From Bolinopsis microptera (taxonomy: Eukaryota; Ctenophora; Tentaculata; Lobata; Bolinopsidae): a stretch of 64,000 bases of DNA. The DNA is taken from NCBI RefSeq assembly GCF_026151205.1, contig NC_087078.1, positions 10,483,675-10,547,674 on the forward strand, given 5' to 3'. Shown piece after piece: positions 43,485 through 54,426 of this stretch. How positions within the stretch are numbered: the first letter of the stretch is position 1; each line of letters opens with the position of its first letter. Made by a program: the position numbers and the translations under genes. The notes below the pieces were generated by a model, which was not told the origin of the DNA, did no database searches, and saw only the letters and a program-made list of their open reading frames with translations.

Positions 43485-46400
43485 ATGGCTCAAGCTGTTA
43501 AACCCCCGCTAGCGGCACCTGATCTGTGGATTATAATGGACGCCACAACGACAAACAAAGAGTCCGTTCAATTATTGGAGGATTGGTGAGTAAAATAGTC
43601 GCCAAGATGTTAAAGATTGTTCAAGACAGATACGATTTCATTTACTACACGAATAATATACACTTTTATGACGTATTTTCGTTTGACAGATACAATTACA
43701 AGACAAATAAACTTTGTATGTTCGTCTAAGATCACCTATAACAGAATATGTATAACATGGATAATAAGGTGTGTTTTCATGGAAACTGTACCCTCAGGTT
43801 GAGGCAGCTGCCATTTCCAATGTGCAAGCCCAAGTCAGGAACCCACTCACCTGAATCTTATAGAGACTCTGTTCTAAGAAGGTATACTGTGATGATGAAC
43901 AGTTTTCTGTTTTGTTTTGAAATACGAGAACTAGACTAAATTGTGTTTCGAAAAACTGGAGAAAAAAAATTTGGCCATGCAGGGGATCGAACCCTGGACA
44001 ATTTAGACTGACCTGAATTTTCACTTTTCCGTCCGATCATCTTGGAAAGTTTTTTGTACATCCCCATAGACGTAAATAGTAACCAAAAAAATTATTTTTG
44101 AAAAATTCGGAAATTTAGGTGTTCCCCAAGCCGTTTCCATGACAACCGCGCTCGCGAACCTCAGAAATCTGGAAAAATTCGATATCTCAGGACCCATTGC
44201 ACCTACAGAGCTAAAATTAGGCTTAAAAGATGCGGAATTGGCACATTTATATGAGACTTATTAATAAACATATAGCCTAAAGTGCTCACTTTCGTCAAAA
44301 ATTGCAAAAAACACATTTTTTGTACATTTCCATGGCAACCGCGCCCTAAAATTTGGATGTGCATCTCTATTTTTCAGTCAAACTATGAACAGCTCAGAAC
44401 TACAGGGGGATAACTACAGGGGGAGAACTAGAGGGGAGAGAACAGCTCAGTACTACACCTGAGGAAGAACTACAGGAGGGAGAACAGCTTAGAACTACAT
44501 AATTCTGAGCTGTTCCCCCATGTAGTTCTCCCCCTCCTCTGTAGTTCTCCCTCCTGTAGTTCTGAGCTGTTCTCTCCCTGTAGTTCTGAGCTGTTCTCTC
44601 CCCTGTAATTCTCCCCCTATAGTACTTCTGAGCTGCTCCCCCTGTAATTCACCCCCTGTAGTTCTGAGCTGTTCTCTCTCCATGTAGTTCTTTTGAGCTG
44701 TTCTCCCCCTGTAGTTCTTTTGAGCTATTCTCCCCCCTCCCTGTAGTTTCTTCTTAGCTGTTCCCCCATGAAGTTCTGAGCTGTTCCCCCTGTAGTTACC
44801 CCTCCCCTGTAGTTCTCCCTCCCTGTAGTTCTGAGCTGTTCTCTCCCCTGTAGTGCTCCCCCTGTAGTTCTGAGCTGTTCTCCCCCTGTAGTTCTCCCCC
44901 TGTAGTTCTGAGCTGTTCTCCCCCTGTAGTTCTTCCTCCTGTAGTTCTGAGCTGTTCTCTCCCCATGTAGTTCTTTTGAACTATTCTCCCCCCTCCCTGT
45001 AGTTTCTTCTGAGCTGTTCCCCCATGTAGTTCTCCCCCTCCCCTGTAATTCTCTCCCTCCCCCCTGTAGTTCTGAGCTGTTCTCCCCCCTGTAGTTCTCC
45101 CCCTGTAGTTCTGAGCTGTTCCCCCTGTAGTTCCCCCTCCCCCGTAGATCTCCCTCCTGTACTTATGAGCTGTTCTCTCCGCTGTAGTGCTCCCCCTGTA
45201 GTTCTGAGCTGTTCTCCCCCTGTAGTTCTGAGCTGTTCTTCCCCTGTAGTTCTTCTGAGATGTTCTCTCCCCTGTAGTTCTCCCCCCTGTAGTTCTGAGC
45301 TGTTCTCTCCCCTGTAGTTCTTCTGAGCTGTTCTCCCCCTGTAGTTCTCCCACCCTGTAGTTCTGAGCTGTTCTCCCCCTGTAGTTCTTCCTCCTGTAGT
45401 TCTGAGCTGTTCTCCCTTGTAGTTCTTCTGAGCTGTTCTCTCCCCCGTAGTTCTTCTGAGCTGTTCTCTCCCTGTAGTTCTCCCACCCTGTAGTTCTGAG
45501 CTGTTCTGCCCCTATAGTTCTCCCTCCTGTAGTTCTGAGCTGTTCTCCCCCTGTAGTGCTTCCTCCTGTAGTTCTGAGCTGTTCTCCCCCCTGTAGTTCT
45601 CCCACCCTGTAGTTCTGAGCTGTTCTCTCCGCTGTAGTGCTCCCCCTGTACTCTGTAGTTCTGAGCTGTTCTCTCCCCTGTATTTCTCCCTCCTGTAGTT
45701 CTGGGCTGTTTTCCCCCTGTAGTTCTTCCTCCTGTAGTTCTGAACTGTTCTCCCCCGGTAGTTCTCCCACCCTGTTGTTCTGAGCTGTTCTCCCCCTGTA
45801 GTTCTCCCTCCTGTAGTTCTGAGCTGTTCTCCCCCTGTAGTTTTGAGCTGTTCTCTACCCTGTAATTCTCCCACCCTGTAGTTCTGAGCTGTTCTCCCCC
45901 TGTAGTTCTGAGCTGTTCTCCCCCCTGTAGTTCTGAGCTGTTCTCCCCCTGTAGTTCTCCCACCCTATAGTTCTGAGCTGTTCTCCCCCTGTAGTTCTGA
46001 GCTGTTCTCCCCCTGTAGTTCTGAGCTGTTCTCCCCCTGTAGTTCTGAGCTGTTCTCTCCCCTGTAGTTCTCCCTCCTGTAGTTCTGAGCCGTTCTCCAC
46101 CTGTAGTTCTCCCTCCTGTAGTTCTGAGCTGTTCTCCCCCTGTAGCTCTCCCTCCTGTAGTTCTGAGCTGCTCTCCCCTTGTAGTTCTTCTGAGCTGTTC
46201 TCCCCCCTGTAGTTCCCCCCCCCCCCCCCCCCCCCCCCTGTAGTTCTGAGCTGTTCTCCCTCCTGTAGTTCTTCCTCGGGTGTAGTACTGAGCTGTTCTC
46301 TCCCCTCTAGTTCTCCCCCTGTAGTTATCCCCCTGTAGTTCTGAGCTGTTCATAGTTTGACTGAAAAATAGAGATGCACATCCAAATTTTAGGGCGCGGT

Positions 46401-49400
46401 TGCCATGGAAATGTACAAAAAATGTGTTTTTTGCAATTTTTGACGAAAGTGAGCACTTTAGGCTATATGTTTATTAATAAGTCTCATATAAATGTGCTGA
46501 TTCCGCATCTTTTAAGCCTAATTTTAGCTCTGTAGGTGCAATGGGTCCTGAGATATCGAATTTTTCCAGATTTCTGAGGTTCGCGAGCGCGGTTGTCATG
46601 GAAACGGCTTGGGGAACACCTAAATTTCCGAATTTTTCAAAAATAATTTTTTTGGTTACTATTTACGTCTATGGGGATGTACAAAAAACTTTCCAAGATG
46701 ATCGGACGAAAAAGTGAAAATTCAGGTCAGTCTACTGGACATTCGCGTTATTAGCACGACGCTCTAACCAGCTGAGCTACACGGCCATGTGAAAGAACTG
46801 CATTATTTTTCGTGCTTTCACATTTCAGAATCGTATTACATTTACAAAGCATGTGATATGGTATTATCGTTTTTTAAAGCTGGTGTATATTGAACAACAT
46901 TTCAGGTGCTGCATATGTTTCGACAGAGTTAAGTGGTGCTACAGCGAAGTAGTCTACCAGTTTTACAAATCAGAGAATGTGATAAAGATCAGTGGTACCT
47001 TCAGGAATCCTGAAAAGGTTAAGATGTGGCCTACTGTGTTTACTGACGTCATTAAAGGTATTTCGGTTCATCACCACAGTTTACAGTAGAGTGACCGCGT
47101 AAACTCATTCTGCTTTCGGGCTTCTTTCGGTTGCAAATAAGTAATAACAACTTTACAGCTTACAACTTGCAATCACTTTCGGAGATAACGTTCTGCATCA
47201 TGTTCTGTTAAAATGACTGTTCCAGTTTGATAAGCAACGAGCCCAGAACATGACTGGTTCTAAAGCTGTATTACAATAACTGGAATTGTACCCAGGTTGG
47301 CAGATAAAGAAGGATCTAGCATCACGCCAGAACTCATCATGTCGTGCTCTTACAGAGACAGATACTGAGTATTTCGAGTTGGAACCGCGCCAAATTGACG
47401 AACTTCATGCTACTAGCGAGGTGAATTTAGTAGTCAGCTTGGTTATAAACGCACTATATTATCATTGAATTATAACCAATCATTATCTATAATGTTTAAA
47501 GGTGTTCAATGGCCTTATGTTGGTCATATTATGTAGGTCATGCCTAATCGCCACTTATCCTATTATTTAGTTATAATTAACCATGATTCATCACACAATT
47601 TTATCTGATTGTTATTTATAGACTTCTCCCCATATATCCAGTGATTTATAACCACTTTGTAGTTTGTAATCGTGTCTGCGTTTAGATATGTTTCTGGTCG
47701 ACCCATTTTCCGGAGAGTAAGAGGTTCAGGCAGTGTCTGCTGCTTACTGACGGGGAGAGGAACTGTTCCAAAGAGGAGTTTTTTAATAGAATAACAGGTA
47801 CTTTCTTTAATTTTTAATAGAATAACAGGTACCTTCTTTATTTTTAATAGAATAACAGGTACCTTCTTTATTTTTAATAGAATAACAGGTACCTTCTTTA
47901 TTTTTAATAGAATAACAGGTACCTTCTTTATTTTTAATAGAATAACAGGTACTTTCTTTAATTTTTTATAGAATAACAGGTACTTTCTTTATTTTTAATA
48001 GAATAACAGGTACCTTCTTTATTTTTAATAGAATAACAGGTACTTTCTTTATTTTTAATAGAATAACAGGTACTTTCTTTATTTTTAATAGAATAACAGG
48101 TACCTTCTTTATTTTTAATAGAATAACAGGTACTTTCTTTATTTTTAATAGAATAACAGGTACCTTCTTTATTTTTAATAGAATAACAGGTACTTTCTTT
48201 ATTTTTAATAGAATAACAGGTACTTTCTTTATTTTTAATAGAATAACAGGTACCTTCTTTATTTTTAATAGAATAACAGGTACTTTCTTTATTATTTATA
48301 GAATAACAGGTACTTTCTTTCTTGCCAAGACACTGTTATGCTATCCATAGTTAACTGACTAATTGGTTACGGGTGACAAATTCAGCCAAAACTGTAAAAT
48401 TTCGGTCCTGGAAACTTCATTTCCAAAAACTGAAAATGGGACAATATGATTTTTACATTTTCTTCGGGATTTTGACTTCCAGTACCTTAATTTGGTTTCA
48501 TACCATCATCAATTAACTGACTAATTGGTCTCTAGACAAAAAGCCATCCAATCTGTCAAATATGTGTTCAGACATTTTCGTATTTGAAAATGGGACAGAA
48601 ATTCGAAAATAGGAATTTTTGGTTTTGTTAAGATTTCTGCTGTGGGCTTCCTCCGATCGAAATCAAATTTCCAGCATGTTAATTTTGTTTTTATACCATC
48701 GTAAATTAACCGAATAATTAGTTTTTAGGCAAACATTTAATCCAATCTGTCAAATTTGTGCTCAGAAAATGTCATATTTGAAAAAGGGACAGACTTTTGA
48801 AAATGCAACTTTTGGTTTTGTTAAGCTTTCTGCTGTGGGCTTCCTCCGACCGAAATCAAACTTCCAGCAACTCAATCATGTCGTATGGGGTCTATAGTTG
48901 ACTGACTAATTGGTTGCGGGTGAGAAATTCAGTCAAAACTGTAAAATTTTGGTCCTGGAAATTTCATCTTCAAAAACTGAAAATGGGACAGAGTTTGGGA
49001 CAATATGATTTTTAAATTTTCTTCGTGATTTTGACTTCCAGTAGCTTAATTTGGTTTCATACCATCATCAATTAACTTACTAATTGGTTTCTGGGCAAAC
49101 ATTTCATCCAATCTGTCAAATTTGGGTTTAGAAAATGTCATATTTGAAAATGGGACAGACTTTTGAAAATGCAACTTTTGGGTTTGTTAAGCTTTCTGCT
49201 GTGGGCTTCCTCCGATCGAAATCAAACTTCTAGCAACTCAATCATGTCGTATGGGGTCTATAGTTGACTAAATAATTAGTTGCGGGTGAGAAATTCAGTC
49301 AAAACTGTAAAATTTCGGTCCTGGAAATTTCATCTTCAAAAACTGAAAATGGGACAGAGTTTGGGACAATATGATTTTTAAATTTCCTTCGTGATTTTAA

Positions 49401-52400
49401 CATTCAGTAGCTCAATTTGGTTTCATACCATCATCAATCAACTTACTAATTGGTTTCTGGGCAAACATTTCATCCAATCTGTCAAATTTGTGTTCAGAAA
49501 ATGTCATATTTGAAAATGGGACAGATTTTTGAAAATACAACTTTTGGTTTTGTTAAGCTTTCTGCTGTGGGCTTCCTCCGATCGAAATCAAACTTCTAGC
49601 AACTCAATCATGTCGTATGGGGTCTATAGTTGACTAAATAATTAGTTGCGGGTGAGAAATTCAGTCAAAACTGTAAAATTTCGGTCCTGGAAATTTCATC
49701 TTCAAAAACTGAAAATGGGACAGAGTTTGGGATAATATGATTTTTAATTTTCTTCGTGATTTTGATTTTCAGTAGGTCAATTTGGTTTCATACCATCATC
49801 AATTAACTTACTAATTGGTTTCTGGGCAAACATTTCATCCAATCTGTCAAATTTGTGTTTAGAAAATGTCATATTTGAAAATGGGACAGACTTTTGAAAA
49901 TGCAACTTTTGGGTTTGTTAAGCTTTCTGCTGTGGGCTTCCTCCGATCGAAATCAAACTTCTAGCAACTCAATCATGTCGTATGGGGTCTATAGTTGACT
50001 AAATAATTAGTTGCGGGTGAGAAATTCAGTCAAAACTGTAAAATTTCGGTCCTGGAAATTTCATCTTCAAAAACTGAAAATGGGACAGAGTTTGGGACAA
50101 TATGATTTTTAAATTTCCTTCGTGATTTTAACATTCAGTAGCTCAATTTGGTTTCATACCATCATCGATCAACTTACTAATTGGTTTCTGGGCAAACATT
50201 TCATCCAATCTGTCAAATTTGTGTTCAGAAAATGTCATATTTGAAAATGGGACAGATTTTTGAAAATACAACTTTTGGTTTTGTTAAGCTTTCTGCTGTG
50301 GGCTTCCTCCGATCGAAATCAAACTTCTAGCAACTCAATCATGTCGTATGGGGTCTATAGTTGACTAAATAATTAGTTGCGGGTGAGAAATTCAGTCAAA
50401 ACTGTAAAATTTCGGTCCTGGAAATTTCATCTTCAAAAACTGAAAATGGGACAGAGTTTGGGATAATATGATTTTTAATTTTCTTCGTGATTTTGATTTT
50501 CAGTAGGTCAATTTGGTTTCATACCATCATCAATTAACTTACTAATTGGTTTCTGGGCAAACATTTCATCCAATCTGTCAAATTTGTGTTCAGAAAATGT
50601 CATATTTGAAAATGGGACAGACTTTTGAAAATACATGGTTTGGTTTTGTTAAGCTTTCTGCTGTGGGCTTCCTCCGACCGAAATCAAACTTCCAGCAACT
50701 CAATCATGTCGTATGGGGTCTATAGTTGACTGACTAATTGGTTGCGGGTGAGAAATTTAGTCAAAACTGTAAAATTTCGGTCCTGGAAATTTCATCTTCA
50801 AAAACTGAAAATGGGACAGAGTTTGGGACAATATGATTTTTAAATTTTCTTCGTGATTTTGACTTCCAGTAGCTTAATTTGGTTTCATACCATCATCAAT
50901 TAACTTACTAATTGGTTTGTGGGCAAACATTTCATCCAATCTGTCAAATTTGTGTTCAGAAAATGTCATATTTGAAAATGGGAAAGACTTTTTAAAATAC
51001 AACTTTTGGTTTTGTTAAGCTTTCTGCTGTGGGCTTCCTCCGACCGAAATCAAACTTCCAGCAACTCAATCATGTCGTATGGGGTCTATAGTTGACTGAC
51101 TAATTGGTTGCGGGTGAGAAGTTCAGCCAAAACTGTAAAATTTCGGTCCTGGAAATTTCATCTTCAAAAACTGAAAATGGGACAGAGTTTGGGACAGTAT
51201 GATTTTTAAATTTTCTTCGTGATTTTGACTTCCAGTAGCTCAATTCGGTTTGCGGGTGACAAATTCAGCCAAAACTAAAATTTCGCACCTGAAAATTGTA
51301 TCTTCAAAAACTGAAAAGCTGAAAAAGGGTTAAGGGACAGAAATTGGAAAATCTAGATTTTCAGATCTCAAAAAGGCCTAAAAATCTTAACCCGGTTACC
51401 AACTTTACTATAGTAAGTATTACTTACTGAATGACCCTGCGTAGGAAGTGGTGGAACAGAGAACAAACACAAGATATCCCGGTATCTTTTGGAGAATGAC
51501 CTGTACGGTGCGATATGTGTGGATCGGCAGGGAGGCAACTACATTCTCTGGTTACCTTCCACTCTCTCAACTCACACTGGGGTTAGTTACCTTCCACTCT
51601 CTCAACTCACACTGGGGTTAGTTACCTTCCACTCTCTCAACTCACACTGGGGTTAGTTACCTTCCACTCTCTCAACTCACACTGGGGTTAGTTACCTTCC
51701 ACTCTCTCAACTCACACTAGGGTTAGTTACCTTCCACTCTCTCAACTCACACTAGTGTTAGTTACCTTCCACTCTCTCAACTCACACTGGGGTTAGTTAC
51801 CTTCCACTCTCTCAACTCACACTGGGGTTAGTTACCTTCCACTCTCTCAACTCACACTGGGGTTAGTTACCTTCCACTCTCTCAACTCACACTAGGGTTA
51901 GTTACCTTCCACTCTCTCAACTCACACTGGGGTTAGTTACCTTCCACTCTCTCAACTCACACTGGGGTTAGTTACCTTCCACTCTCTCAACTCACACTAG
52001 GGTTAGTTACCTTGCACTCTCTCAACTCACACTGGGGTTAGTTACCTTCCACTCTCTCATCTCACACTGGGGTTAGTTACCTTCCACTCTCTCAACTCAC
52101 ACTGGGGTTAGTTACCTTCCACTCTCTCAACTCACACTGGGGTTAGTTACCTTCCACTCTCTCTACTCACACTGGGGTTAGTTACCTTCCACTCTTTCAA
52201 CTCACACTGGGGTTAGTTACCTTCCACTCTCTCAACTCACACTGGGGTTAGTTACCTTCCACTCTCTCAACTCACACTAGGGTTAGTTACCTTCCACTCT
52301 CTCAACTCACACTGGGGTTAGTTACCTTCCACTCTCTCAACTCACACTGGGGTTAGTTACCTTCCACTCTCTCAACTCACACTAGGGTTAGTTACCTTCC

Positions 52401-54426
52401 ACTCTCTCAACTCACACTGGGGTTAGTTACCTTCCACTCTCTCAACTCACACTGGGGTTAGTTACCTTCCACTCTCTCAACTCACACTGGGGTTAGTTAC
52501 CTTCCACTCTCTCAACTCACACTGGGGTTAGTTACCTTCCACTCTCTCAACTCACACTGGGGTTAGTTACCTTCCACTCTCTCAACTCACACTGGGGTTA
52601 GTTACCTTCCACTCTCTCAACTCACACTAGGGTTAGTTACCTTCCACTCTCTCAACTCACACTGGGGTTAGTTACCTTCCACTCTCTCAACTCACACTGG
52701 GGTTAGTTACCTTCCACTCTCTCAACTCACACTGGGTCTAGTTACCTTCCACTCTCTCTACTCACACTGGGGTTAGTTACCTTCCACTCTTTCAACCCAC
52801 ACTGGGGTTAGTTACCTTCCACTCTCTCAACTCACACTGGGGTTAGTTACCTTCCACTCTCTCAACTCACACTGGGGTTAGTAACCTTCCACTCTCTCAA
52901 CTCACACTGGGGTTAGTTACCTTCCACTCTCTCAACTCACACTGGGGTTAGTAACCTTCCACTCTCTCAACTCACACTGGGGTTAGTTACTTTCCACTCT
53001 CTCAACTCACACTGGGGTTAGCTACCTTCCACTCTCTCTACTCACACTGGGGTTAGTTACCTTCCATTCTCTCAACTCACACTGGGGTTAGTTACCTTCC
53101 ACTCTCTCAACTCACACTGGGGTTAGTTACCTTCCACTCTTTCAACTCACACTGGGGTTAGTTACCTTCCACTCTTTCAACTCACATTGGGGTTAGTTAC
53201 CTTCCACTCTCTCTACTCACACTGGGGTTAGTTACCTTCCACTCTTTCAACTCACACTGGGGTTAGTTACCTTCCACTCTTTCAACTCACACTGGGGTTA
53301 GTTACCTTCCACTCTCTCTACTCACACTGGGGTTAGTGACCTTCCACTCTTTCAACTCACACTGGGGTTAGTTACCTTCCACTCTTTCAACTCACATTGG
53401 GGTTAGTTACTTTCCACTCTCTCAACTCACACTGGGGCTAGTGTGTTTCAGCACCTTATTTGAAAATATATAGTATAATGATTATGTACAATAATATCGG
53501 ATTTAATCTTGTTTTGAAAATTATTTATACAATGTATGAATAAGTTCTCTTGATCAAAAGTAGCCTTCCAACTACAAGTATAACCTAACGGGTGGAAAAC
53601 AAAGAAACTTCGCCGTTCAAAATTTCAGCACATGCGATTGAACTGATTGGTATTACTTAAATTATTTATGACACGACAATAACTCCATGCTATGAATCCG
53701 ATTTAAAGAATGTACCTTTAGCTGGGCCCCACCTGCAGGTTATAATGAAGGTAGCACCTGATAGTCTGACTAAACAGTTCTATAGATTTGTAAGTTATCA
53801 TCGTCCGAGCTGTGTTCATGTTGTACGCATGTTCTCAACCTGCCCCTCGCAGTTCACACTATACCGGCTATTTAAGCCATTCTAATGGATAATAATTGAT
53901 ACAAATGCTTTAAATGCACGTCATCCGGCTATTGTTTTATTGGGTCCTTCACAAGCAGAAATTTCAAAAAACGATCGCAGGCACGGCAAAAGCTGCAAAT
54001 TTTGGTCTGTTCTGAATATATATAACTATATAGTTCATACCGTCCAATTCAGAACAGATCAAACTATCAAACGGAAAATCAGCCGTTTGTCTCCAAGAAC
54101 CCCCACCCTAACGATTTCGTGCCCTAACATTTCTAAACATTAGCCCAAACGTCTTCATCAAATCTATTTCTTATCCCTAATAATTTTATATGATCTAACA
54201 TTAAAAAGTCGACATAATATTACAGGTATCAGTGAAAGCGGACTTGCACTACTTGGAAGTTCGGAGTGATGAGTATGAACACTACCCTAAAAGAGACTAC
54301 GTTGGAACCAAGCTCCTCACTAGGGAGTTGTGTAATGACATGACCTCTACTTATAAGACGTTTGATTTTCCCGGAAAGAACGCTGACATTGAGAAATTCT
54401 TCTGGTCTTACAAAATTCCGTGGTAA
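43485..54426 (+). CDS. Unidentified seven-exon gene with repeat-filled introns
   Basis: Exons by splice signal and frame: 43,485-43,585, 46,906-47,057, 47,296-47,420, 47,686-47,797, 51,445-51,581, 53,739-53,789 and 54,226-54,426. All joins keep frame: 292 residues from MAQAVKPPLAAPDLWIIMDA to DIEKFFWSYKIPW. I do not recognise the family with confidence. The N-terminus (LWIIMDA, then CFDRVKWCYSEVVYQFY) alternates hydrophobic strands and helices in a way that distantly recalls the vWA-like start of Treslin/TICRR, a weak inference. No signal peptide or membrane segment. Exon 1 is 33 codons and the C-terminal exon is the largest. Intron 1 (3.3 kb), intron 4 (3.6 kb) and intron 5 (2.2 kb) are swollen by repeats, two of which start with the exon end itself. 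Small internal exons (51 nt for exon 6) are less certain. Confidence 0.6.
44001..46734. mobile_element. 2.7-kb fold-back element with minisatellite core
   Basis: Outer arms of about 385-390 bp (44,001-44,390 and 46,347-46,734) are near-identical inverted copies beginning at TAGACTGACCTGAATTTTCAC. The interior is a minisatellite. The element is flanked by the 7-bp direct repeat CTGGACA (43,994-44,000 and 46,735-46,741), a plausible target duplication (8 bp if one mismatch is allowed). No transposase. It is of the Foldback type: long inverted arms around tandem repeats. Confidence 0.82.
44386..46352. repeat. Minisatellite core of 24-bp and 14-bp units
   Basis: Units alternate between a 24-bp form (TGTAGTTCTGAGCTGTTCTCCCCC) and a 14-bp form (TGTAGTTCTCCCCC) with point variants, about 1.97 kb in total. 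The first about 115 bp (44,386-44,500) is in inverse orientation to the rest, so the inversion axis of the fold-back lies at about 44,500. The unit contains no stop in several minus-strand frames, giving spurious 324- and 396-codon frames. A run of about 22 C occurs near 46,217-46,238. Confidence 0.9.
47780..48321. repeat. 30-bp tandem array seeded on the exon 4 donor site
   Basis: Eighteen copies of AATAGAATAACAGGTAC[T/C]TTCTT..., mostly 30 bp with two 31-bp intervals. The first copy is the last coding bases of exon 4 plus its 5' splice site (ACAG|GTACTT). Every copy repeats the donor. Reading through the first donor hits TAA within the first interval, so only the first donor keeps the frame open. 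Confidence 0.9.
48340..51330. repeat. 366-bp satellite, about eight copies, with 731-bp higher-order period
   Basis: The marker TCGTATGGGGTCTATAG recurs at 48,881, 49,247, 49,613, 49,978, 50,344, 50,709 and 51,075, a period of 365-366 bp. Alternate copies share variants: for example CCTTCGTGATTTTAACATTC in the units starting at 49,247 and 49,978, and TTCGTGATTTTGATTTTC in those starting at 49,613 and 50,344. A two-unit block of about 731 bp has therefore been duplicated. Lies in intron 4 of the host gene. No coding capacity. Confidence 0.88.
51547..53440. repeat. 35-bp tandem array seeded on the exon 5 donor site
   Basis: About 54 copies of a 35-bp unit GTTACCTTCCACTCTCTCAA...CACTGGGGTTA. 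The first copy is the last 33 coding bases of exon 5 (residues LWLPSTLSTHTG) plus its donor GTTAGT, so each unit repeats an exon end and a 5' splice site. Point variants (ACTAGGG, CTTTCAA, CTCTACT) are shared between neighbouring blocks, suggesting multi-unit duplications. The last unit ends GGGGCTAGTGTG. Confidence 0.92.

Larger units (their letters stand above)
43972..46786 (-). tRNA. tRNA-Ile (anticodon AAT) gene split by an insertion
   Basis: On the minus strand, 46,786-46,735 gives the 5' part: acceptor strand GGCCGTG, D-arm GCTC/GAGC with A box TAGCTCAGCTGG, anticodon arm TCGTG-CTAATAA-CGCGA (anticodon AAT), ending ATGTCCAG. 44,000-43,972 gives the 3' part: TGTCCAGGG, T loop TTCGATC, B box GGTTCGATCC, stem CCCTG and acceptor strand CATGGCC with discriminator A. 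Joined at the shared TGTCCAG, all four arms pair (one G-T in the acceptor stem, one in the anticodon stem), so this was a complete tRNA gene. The 2,734-bp insert lies at the variable loop/T-stem and separates the A and B boxes by 2.8 kb, which should abolish expression. It lies antisense in intron 1 of the host gene. Confidence 0.85.

Noticed and set aside
44495-46353. Long minus-strand frames of 324 and 396 codons rich in ENSSELQ and EQLRTTGG
   Set aside because: They are translations of the 24/14-bp minisatellite in several frames at once; the unit has no stop codon, and the array is the core of a fold-back element.
51445-51581. Alternative exon 5 acceptor 4 nt downstream giving a different open frame
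   Set aside because: Also open, but the frame from GTAG|GAAG gives a more protein-like sequence (DLYGAICVDRQGGNYILW) and keeps phase with exon 6; the alternative does not fit the following exon.
51547-53440. CRISPR-like regular array
   Set aside because: The 35-bp units are contiguous without unique spacers, the context is an animal intron, and the first unit is exon sequence.
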